64,000 nucleotides of DNA from contig OY986437.1 of the NCBI GenBank assembly GCA_963920525.1, forward strand, positions 109,608,715-109,672,714. Reading direction: 5' to 3'. Positions 55,481 through 64,000 of the stretch are shown here, piece by piece. The notes under the pieces are model-generated. The model worked only from the letters and a program-made list of their open reading frames with translations. It was not told where the DNA came from and ran no database searches. This stretch comes from Dichetophora obliterata. Its lineage: Eukaryota > Arthropoda > Insecta > Diptera > Sciomyzidae. Positions within the stretch are counted from its first letter, which is position 1. Each line of letters opens with the position of its first letter. A program made the translations under genes and the position numbers.

Positions 55481-57129
55481 CAGTGTTGCCATATTTTTTA
55501 AACTTTAATTTTCAGAAAAAAAATCTTAATTTTTTGTGAAAAAACTGGAACTAAAAAATAACTAAACACATATATTTAAAATGTGTGCTTTAAAATTTTT
55601 ATTTTGTATATGAAGGAAAGTATTTAAATTAAATAAATAACTAAACAAAACAAAAACAATCTCACTCATTAACTAAAATCATTTAAATTATCAATTTATT
55701 GAAAAACTTAAAAATTTGTTTAAAAAAATATACATTTGATATTTATATGAATGTAAATGTCATTACCAATTTTTGAGATCATTGTTAATTACATCCCATA
55801 TAAAATAGTTTTACTCATTAATAAATCAAATTAATTTTATAGATTAATTTAAGAAATGCAGAGATAGTTCCAAGTCTGTTCATTACAAAGGAAAGTTGTT
55901 TATGCTGTTTTATCGATTCCTGAAGCACCAGCAAATGCAGAAATCATTTTTTCTCAAATCTGTAGTAATAAACCCAAAATCATAAATACATTTTGTATCA
56001 AAACTTTTGTGAAATTTTGCAATGGAAAGACTGTTTAAGAAAAATCAAACAGTTACAAATGATGAAATCTGAAAAATTTAATAATTTTTTAAACATATTC
56101 TGATCAAACTTTTTTATAATTTCTGATGACTGTTTTAATTTGTGCAGTTCTAATCGCTTTTCCTTAAAAAATTTTTACTTCAAAAAATCTCACACAAGGT
56201 GGGAATTTCTAATTTATTTCTGATTGGAGTTTTGTTAATATTTATTTGTAAAAAAATACGTTCTACATTTGCTGTTGCTACAGGTATCGTTAAAACAACA
56301 TAAACTAGTTTTGTAAGTAATGGAAAAACTTCGGAATTATCTCAACGTTTCTAATCAAAAATTTCTTTCCAAAAAGTTTCAATATTATTTTCATTAAGTA
56401 AATTCAAATCACTGAAATTAATGTGGTGCAACTCATGCAACTTTTTTTCAATTTCTTGTAATTTTTCTGAATGGATGACATTAGGTAGAAAAATACACAA
56501 ATTAAAATAGTGAAAAATTTTCGTTGGTGCTAAAAGTTCGACACATTTTAGAAAATCATTCCCAAAATCAAACTTTTGTAATAAACAATTGCATAGCTCA
56601 ACGTAAAATTTTAAGCCATGTTCTCTAAAATCCATTTCATCTGATTCGAATAATTATGCGTAGAGCTTAAAGACGTATATACCTTGACTCCTAAATTCAT
56701 GTCTATGATTTTTTAAGAACTTGAAATCATTTAAATCAATTTCTTTGTAGTTTTCAAAGCATTTATATTCATATATATATACTGATCGTCAAGACTTGAC
56801 GAATAAAAATCAAAGCAAAAGAACAGAAACAACGAAAGCAACAATAATAGCAACTGCGCTACCACTTCATAAAGAAATTTTTGAAATGGCGCGAAAAGTA
56901 GTATTAAAATGAGTAGCACCTTCAAACGTTACTTATATTTTTGTAGTAACATACAATTTATTCCATATATTGTATTTGATTCATTAAACTAGTAAGTATT
57001 GTTTTAATCGTAAAAACTTGAAAAATTAGGTTAAATAAAAAAAAATATTTTTTAGGCAAAAACTGGAAAACTGTCTACCCTCGCAAAAAACTACCAACAA
57101 AAAGTTTATCTGCCCATATGGTAACACTG
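55481..57129 (-). mobile_element. hAT element nested inside the TTA element
   Basis: The ends CAGTGTTGCCATAT (55481) and ATATGGTAACACTG (ends 57129) are inverted copies; CAGTGTTGCCA-type termini are typical of hAT. The flanking octamers ATTAAAAA and ATCACAAA agree at six of eight positions, probably a decayed duplication. It encodes a hAT transposase on the minus strand. At 1.65 kb it is shorter than an autonomous hAT. Confidence 0.65.
56172..56640 (-). pseudogene. hAT transposase C-terminal half (stops inside)
   Basis: The minus frame reads HGLKFYVELCNCLLQKFDFG, KCVELLAPTKIFHYF and KLHELHHINFSDLN, the all-helical region before the hAT dimerisation domain. After two in-frame stops near 56335-56350 the same frame gives FPLLTKLVYVVLTIPVATAN, VERIFLQININKTPIRNKL, the dimerisation motif itself (usually VERVFSQININKTKVRN). 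The N-terminal zinc finger and most of the catalytic region are absent. Non-functional. Confidence 0.75.
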
Positions 57130-57401
57130 ATCACAAAGCACAATTATTTTCATTTGTTTATTTGTTTGTTGACATTTTAGTTTGCCACAAAATGAGAAGA
57201 TTGCTCTCAATTGAGAACATTAAAATTTAAAATAGCTTTGTAGGAGGTTTACAGAAGGTTTGTTCCTATTTTAAAATTCTCTCATTTGTGAAGCTCTTAC
57301 AAGAGGTTTTTTTCGTTATTGAACGTTTATGAATAACGTTTTTAGGCATGTGTCTTACAAAGGGCTTACAAGAGCTTTGTAACTTTTTATGAATACGGCT
57401 G

Positions 57402-59061
57402 TTATAGTTTTTACTATGATCTGGCATTATGTTTTTGTATCTGTGTTGCATTCATGTGAATTCCAACATATAAAATAATGTGTATCATTCCCAAAATGGA
57501 ATGCAACCACCCTGCAGTCCAAGGCATCGTGCGCGAATATATCATTATGATTTCTTAAAGAAACTTACTGCGTGAGTTACATTTGTCGAAAATTCTTTAA
57601 CAAATCTGTCTTGTTTTCGTTCATCGACAACAGAAAGCTTTAAAACAGTGCACAAATTTGGAACTTTTGTATGAGATTTTCGTCAATGAAATGTATAAAC
57701 AAATCAGCATGTTTCGTCAAAGAGGATGCAAAATAGTGCATGATTCATTCAGATTTCTTTCAGACATGGACTACTTACTGGGCGTGATCCGACGAGTTTT
57801 CACTTATTTCGCAGAGAGAGGACCGCCAACCGCTTTGGTTCTGGTCGGGCTCTAATATTGAAAGTTTGATTTGAACGAAATGCGATATATAGAGCGGCGT
57901 GAGGGATCGGTCGTGCGTGCGTTACGTCAAAAAAAGAATTGTGTTTCAATATTTTATTCAATATTTACTAAAAATTTTTTAAAAGCCAATTCGTTACTTG
58001 CATATGTAGGTGTTTTCTATATAATATGCCACGCATTCAAGTATGGAGGGGTGTTGGGTATTTATGAAGAAACGTGAAATAGTTATTGGGGAGAGGGGGG
58101 CTGGTCGATCGTGAGTTTATTTACAAAAAATATTTTTGTTTTAATATTTCATTCAATATTCTTTAATATTTTTTACGGTTGTTCGCAAAAAGTTTAATCT
58201 GGTGATTTTAATTTTGGCGGTTGAAATGCTTTATTGTTTCACCAGAACATGTGATATGACAAAAGCTATAATCTTTTATGTATCTATATTTTATTACGCA
58301 AAAAAATATTTTGTGGTACCATTTTACCTATGTTAACCTCGACATATTCACATAAAATTTATATCGATGGAAAAGTATTTCCGAGTAGATTTGCAGAATA
58401 TTTTTATTCAAATAAGAAGTCATTCAGATAGGTAAGACTAAGCAAATGTAAAACTCCTTTTTCCCAATGGGACAATGGAAAACAATAGTGACACAGCTCT
58501 GTTGAACATCGCAGACACTTCAACAGAGCTGTGTGGCTCTGTTGTTGTTGCTGTTTTTTAATTACTATCTATTCAGACTATTATGGTCCAATTATGTTCG
58601 CGTAACGCAACGCAAGGTCTGGCCGTAGCAAATGCCAGGTGAATTTCTGTTGTATGAGCTTTGTGTGTATCTGGTTATTATAGGTTACTATACGTTATTA
58701 AATTAACGTATTTCCAATTGATAGATAAAAAAATTTGTATGCATATATTAAAAAGGGTTGCCATCAGCTAACACAAAAAATATTATTATTGCGCTGATTA
58801 GCTTATAAGCTGTGGTAAACGTAAAATTTCACAGCAAAAAGATACAAATTTTCCATAATTTGCTTAAATAGACACAAATAAAACAAAAACAACATTTTTC
58901 ACTGAAAAATTTGGCATACAAATAAAAACATTTTAATGAAACACATTCTCAATACTGTTAGCAACCCCATTCTGCTTAGCAAACTACGATGTCAAACGCT
59001 CTCTCTCAACTTTCAAAAAGTAAACGAAAGTTGAAAAACTGAACGAAAGGAATGCTTAGAC
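57402..59061. other. Intergenic, no gene
   Basis: Open frames at 57658-57855 and 57871-58077 do not resemble any family. A segment with TCAATATTTTATTCAATATT (57940-57970) recurs in diverged form at 58140-58170, suggesting local duplication. Confidence 0.4.
58491..58534. repeat. Perfect 16-bp hairpin
   Basis: ACACAGCTCTGTTGAA (58491-58506) is exactly inverted at 58519-58534 (TTCAACAGAGCTGTGT), with a 12-nt loop CATCGCAGACAC. GGCTCTGTTG follows directly. The stem is too short for a typical insect pre-miRNA, and it is not followed by a T run as a terminator would be. Confidence 0.7.
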
Positions 59062-59501
59062 CATGATTCAATTATATATAAGGTTGAGTAAGCTGAGAGC
59101 ACATATCTGTCGACGAATGTCAAAAACAGCTGTTTGGTGTTGTTATCTTTTAATTTGACATTCGCCGATCCAAATTATATCCATCCAGCGTTTTTGTTTA
59201 AAAAGGTCACTGAGCACTTTAAAAAAGTAAACGTTTTCCTTGTTCCAATAGTTTTGGCGAATCGCGTACTTTTTCGGCATTTCGAAGTAGTAATAAAAAC
59301 TCAAAATCTACGAAAATTGTTTAAAAATTATTTTAAACACAAATTTAATATTAAAATTCAATAGTTTGACTTCTAGTCAGAAATATTAATATGATTGTTT
59401 ACTTGTCTTTTTTGTTTTACTCTGACATTTTGCGATCCAAGCTTTGTTGTTGTGTGAAAACAATTTCATGGTTACTTAACCTTATATATAATTGAATCAT
59501 G
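59062..59501. mobile_element. 440-bp MITE with P-element-like ends
   Basis: The ends CATGATTCAATTATATATAA and its inverse (ending TTGAATCATG at 59501) match over about 24 bp. The octamer GCTTAGAC is present at both flanks (59054-59061 and 59502-59509). CATGAT...ATAAGG termini and an 8-bp duplication related to GGCCAGAC are features of the P-element superfamily. The 76-codon frame inside (59134-59364) does not resemble P transposase. Non-autonomous. Confidence 0.75.
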
Positions 59502-59509
59502 GCTTAGAC

Positions 59510-62500
59510 AAAACTTAGGCGACTTCATATATTGCTGTGTAAGTGCGTGCCTTTGCTCTCAAACTTTTGTTTGCTTAAGTATAACTTGGTTGGGCCTTAA
59601 GGCCCAGATAAAAGTATCAGAGAAAAGTTGACTTGCACTTTGCTTGTGCTGTTGGTGGTGGAAGACGTTCGCCAGAAAAGAAAGCCAATTTAACTTTGCT
59701 GAACTTGTTAATGTACCGGGAGATCGTTGGCCCAAGCACACGCAATCACAAACTTAAAAAAACTAAAGTGCTTTTTTTTATTTTTATTATTCTTTTAAGT
59801 TTTGTAAGTTTACAATATTACAAGCTTACGAAATAAGTTCCAAGTATAAGCACTCGAATTAAATACGTCGCGGAAATTGTTGTGTTGTTTTTTTTTCTTT
59901 ATTTTTGAGTGTGCCGAAAATTCGCTTTCGACTGTCAAAATTTGTAGTATCCCCTGGGGCTAGCACAAATTTTGACAATTATATTCACCTCACAAATGCA
60001 AAAAATTGCTCTACCAACTGGCAACATTTTATCATCCGCTGAAAAGTTTTCGATTGACACACAGCCAATAACGCTAAAAAATTCAGCTAAACATTGATTT
60101 TGTGCTGTTAACACACATACTCTCTTAAGCAAATAGGCAGCTAAGGGAATTATACTATAGTACATACTTAAGAAGAAGCTACGCAAAAGTCTCGCATAAA
60201 ACAATCAAACTTAAACATATCAAGATAACTCTTTTCAAATTTCTGTGAAGACTTTGTAAGCAAAGCCTTAAAACTTTGCTCTAAAGTAGTTGACGATCCT
60301 TTCATCTTTTTATAGTTCATAAGCATTCCTTTCTTCACATAATACCATGGAAAAATATAGGAATCATTAAATAATTGCTTTCCACAATCATTACCTTTTT
60401 AGATTGACAAATTTCCATCTGCACATTTACGACGTTATCTCAGAATCTCTGGCATTTTAGGGATACGAAAAATCGAAAGATATTATTGCACACAAAAAAA
60501 AAAAGCCAAACAATAAGCATTACTGACAGAAGACCTAAACTGTCAAACGACAATAGTTACCCTTTTCGTAACCCATCAGTTAACAACCTCAAAAAATCCA
60601 CCAGCCATCCATTCATTCCCTATCAACTTATCTCTCGGTCACAATTGTTTATTGCCATAATTGTGTCATATTTTCGTAGTTGCGATAATCTCCGTTCGAT
60701 AGATGATAAGATCCATTAGTGCAAAATATATCGACAAAAACCTTAGATAGGCACGATCTCCAAACGGATGAGTTATCTAAGACAGAGCTGAAGAAATCTA
60801 CAAAAGCTCTTATAATTATAGCAGTTAATGTAATCGCTGAAAAATGTTGTCAATGCTTGCGATCAAATTTATGCGATTTCATGCGAGTGGCGGGAAATTC
60901 CAAACGAGTTCAGCAGAAGATTCCGCATGGCAGCTAGAAGAAGAAGCATGGTTGCATCGGATGTGCTGCCACAGTTGTTGTTGGCTGGCTAACACAGTCG
61001 CTATTTCGAATAATTTATGTACTACGTCTGGGGGGCGGTGTTTCGTACCTCGACCGAGTGACTGACTGACTCCACTGTTGCAAGAGAGACTCTGATGGTT
61101 AGCATTTTATTGATAATCTTCGTCTGTGATGACGTTTTATTGTCAATTGTTACTTGTCGGATTCACTAGACTTCTTGTAGCGGTTATTTGTTGATGCTTT
61201 GATGCTTGATAAAGTGTAATTCAAATATTTACACTGTGCAAAAGTTTTGAGGGTATTGAAAGTTACTGCAGATGTCTCAGTGGTTTTTGGTAGTTGTCGT
61301 ATTATGGAGTATTTATTCATTTTTATTAACCCATTTTTGCCTAGTGATCGATTTTCCGACCAGTGATCTTAGAAATTTCTTCAGGTTAGCTGGATAATAT
61401 CCCTCAGACGCTTAGCAAATAGGTTAGTTTGGGGCTTTGCTTGCTTATATAAATTTTGGTTTACGAGATTTAGTCATTTATCGGGTTCTTACAGCGGCGA
61501 CTCGTACAGTATTTTGTTTAGATCAAACCGGTTAGAAAAAATTATTTTATGACGTTTTTGGGCTTACGGGATCATAAGCTAGTTCGCTAGTTCCCGGCCC
61601 TTGAAGGGTAAATTGGACGTTTTTTTCACTTTTTCAGAATTTAACATTAAAACGATTGCATACAGAAAGATAATATTGCACACTATTAGATAAAAAATCT
61701 TTTAGTAAAATCGAACGAAAACCACGCCAACCGCCAATACAAAAATGTCGTCCTGGAATATAAAAGATCACTGTAAAAGCAAAAATATTGTAAATATCTT
61801 ATTGCGTATTTAGATATAAATGAGAATTGTTATTATACACGATGGTCCGAAAGTTTCTGTACATCACATAATTGTCTTTAAAATTTAAACGCATAGAAAA
61901 TTTATTTGCATTATATTTAACTATATTTAATAGAAATAAAATATTTGGTATGTTTAGCCATCCGCTTGCGTTGCAATTCTGATTCTGAAGCTTTCACACA
62001 AAACACGCTCATGTTCGTCAGTGATCGAGTTTAACTGAGGAAACAAATTATTCCCTATTTTTTATTTTGGGTCTCGAAACACATACCTAGCCTTTTTGTA
62101 TCCTAGCCTGAATTTGTTGAACTGGATTCAAGTGGGGAAATTTTCAGTGGTAAAATTTCTTTATTAGAGTGGTACGTTATTTGTCAAAAATATTGAAATA
62201 ATTTTCAAAAAACACTTCACTCTATTATACATTAACTTGTTTCTTCTTAAGCTTAGTATGCTGTAAGAACGAAAATTTTTGGGCATATAACTCTACACGC
62301 AAAATTTTGGTGTATAGTCAAAATTCTTGTGTGGAGAAAAAGCACTTTCTGTTCTGGTTGACAGATTCATATTTTTATTGCTGCAATTTTATATCCTATG
62401 AAAGGCAAGACTACACATTAATAAACTATATAAATGCAACAATAAATTTGTTTAATAACAAATTCAACACTTAAACATACTTACTGCTTATTTTTTATTG

Positions 62501-64000
62501 TTGAATGGCAAATTTCCTCGCCAATTAAATGAACGGGCATATAATCGACAGCGATATTTCAACTCTCCACTCACGAATAGAAATTTGGCAGCATAGCAAT
62601 AATTTACCCTTTTACAGCGTACCAGCTGGCGAAAAAAAAATTCGCTGCCTGTTCGTTGACAAAAATCTCAAGTATTTCTTATGGAAATTTTTCTTCGTTC
62701 CTAATTGAAGAGGAGAGAAAGACAAAATATAACTCAGTTGCCTAAATATCATACTTTTTCGTAGTACTAAATATGCAAAGATACATTTCACTACTGCTTT
62801 CCCAACTATGTTTTCCACCACTTATTTGTTTTGATTGATAATTTTATTGAGTTCTTAAAAAGGTAATGACAATGTTTTGTTGTGTAAATCAATACAGAAA
62901 TACTAACAATATGTCTACAGCACACATAGCACAAAAAATTTTAAATTTTCTGAATATTTGTATAAATTTTTATCTATGAATTTACACGAAAAAGATCCAG
63001 TTTAGATCATTGAAAATATGTTTTTAAGTATAGATTACATGTTTTTGTAGCATTTTGCTTAAATGTAAAAATAAAACTGAAGCTAAAATAAGTAAGCCTG
63101 CAGACTGGAAGCTTTTTAGCGACGCCAGAATTTATATAAGTATACATGGCTGAAAAAGCCCTTAGCTCGAGAGCTAATTTTGAGCATCATTAAATTGATT
63201 TGTAAGCATCTTATTTTTTTGAGTTGTTACAGGAATGACATAAATTGTCAGGAATGACGAAATAATTTTTTTATTTGGAGATCGCAGGTATCAGAGATAA
63301 CTAAAACACTTTTCCGCACGTTTTTATCATATATTTGATAACTATATTAATGTGATATACTAAATTCCGATTTAGTCTATCACTAACTGAATATACAGTT
63401 GGTTACAGAAATGACAACTTTATCATGGTTTCCTCTCGTCAAGACTTTTAAACTTGACGCTTCAATTTACGCAATGGAAAAAATTTTGGTTAACAGATTA
63501 TTAAATTAAATAGTTGATCATCGCAACAAATATATTAAACTTAGAGTCAATTAAATAAACGAACATGGATTTATATGTATTAAATGAAAGATAAAACTGT
63601 AGGTTTCAAATATAAAATATATTATTGACACCTTTATGCTGCAAATTTTTGAGAAAATAACGGTTTTATCACTAATTAAAAGCAAAAGTAATATAAAACT
63701 GCTCACAAAATTAAAATTAATGCTTTAATTTATTTTATTTGTATTTTCTGTAATATATAATTTAGTTATCTTTCAAATGACATGTCGATATTTTAGATCT
63801 ATTAGATAATGGTAAATATATAGATACTTTACTGAACAGATATTGTTCCAAGCAAAAAATTTTAAAAATCGATATCTAGTTGAGGTATTGTGTTTTTGTT
63901 CGACCAAACATATTTTCTTTTGTTCTGAAAATACGAAACACTGAAACATAACTTTTTTCTGAGAAGACAACAAAACCCTGGTTGACATTTATATTTAAGA
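59510..64000. other. Intergenic, no gene recognised
   Basis: About 4.5 kb without a convincing gene. A less AT-biased patch at 60830-61080 (GAGTGACTGACTGACTCC near 61050) could be an untranslated exon or a promoter region, but nothing decides this. GATGGTCCGAAAGTTTCTGT near 61842 resembles transposon ends without a partner. ORFs at 60486-61065 and 62612-62821 look like chance frames. Confidence 0.4.

Larger units (their letters stand above)
55188..57401. mobile_element. TIR element with TTA duplication, containing a hAT
   Basis: Left end CAGCCGTATTCATAAAAA and right end TTTTTATGAATACGGCTG are exact 18-bp inverses. TTA borders both (55185-55187 and 57402-57404), a 3-bp duplication as in PIF/Harbinger-type elements. 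Subterminal CTTACAAGAG / CTCTTGTAAG-like words occur at both sides. With the inner hAT removed it would be about 565 bp, a MITE. Confidence 0.65.

Noticed and set aside
59134..59364. 76-codon ORF inside the P-like MITE as a transposase piece
   Set aside because: Composition and residues do not resemble P transposase, and it lies in a 440-bp element; likely chance.

Overview
The window is AT-rich nuclear DNA of an insect, most likely a higher fly (Diptera). Introns of 54 and 59 bp in the one clear host gene, the mix of transposon families (P-like ends, Penelope, piggyBac, hAT, mariner, several non-LTR lineages) and a codon-poor, TE-dominated landscape point that way. Species cannot be fixed from the sequence alone; a tephritid or similar brachyceran is my guess.

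Host genes are scarce. The only gene I assemble with confidence is a three-exon calaxin-like EF-hand protein (EFCAB1 family, 218 aa, minus strand, 5558-6327). Two short ORFs beside it (5173-5282 plus, 6517-6717 minus) sit behind plausible splice acceptors and may be exons of neighbours, but I do not recognise them.

Nearly everything else is transposon sequence, mostly decayed. From left to right: transposase scraps of mariner and hAT type (1.1-1.7 kb); a pogo/Tigger-like MITE (4.4-5.0 kb); foldback MITEs (9.3-11.5 kb); a CFDP2-like non-LTR retrotransposon with a 10-bp target duplication and a deleted catalytic YADD (12.8-15.7 kb); two approximately 3-kb foldback elements (19.7-22.7 and 23.8-26.6 kb); a large nested cluster (29.5-37.8 kb); a TIR element (39.2-40.2 kb); a CR1-like LINE split by a 2.9-kb DNA element (41.2-45.9 kb); an inverted-repeat element carrying a long 795-codon non-LTR reverse transcriptase ORF (46.0-49.7 kb); a hAT nested in another TIR element (55.2-57.4 kb); and a MITE with P-element-like termini (59.1-59.5 kb).

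The most notable structure is the nest at 29542-37831. A piggyBac-type element with TTAA on both sides (about 2.55 kb once the inserts are subtracted) was split by a TG...CA unit with a 4-bp AAAT duplication that looks like a solo LTR and carries about 37 copies of a 59-bp minisatellite. A hAT-type MITE with an 8-bp duplication landed on the LTR's 5' edge. A 5'-truncated Penelope-like element (reverse transcriptase plus GIY-YIG nuclease, with a hammerhead-like motif at its 3' end) then entered the MITE. The piggyBac reading frame continues in phase across the outer insertion, which supports the order of events.
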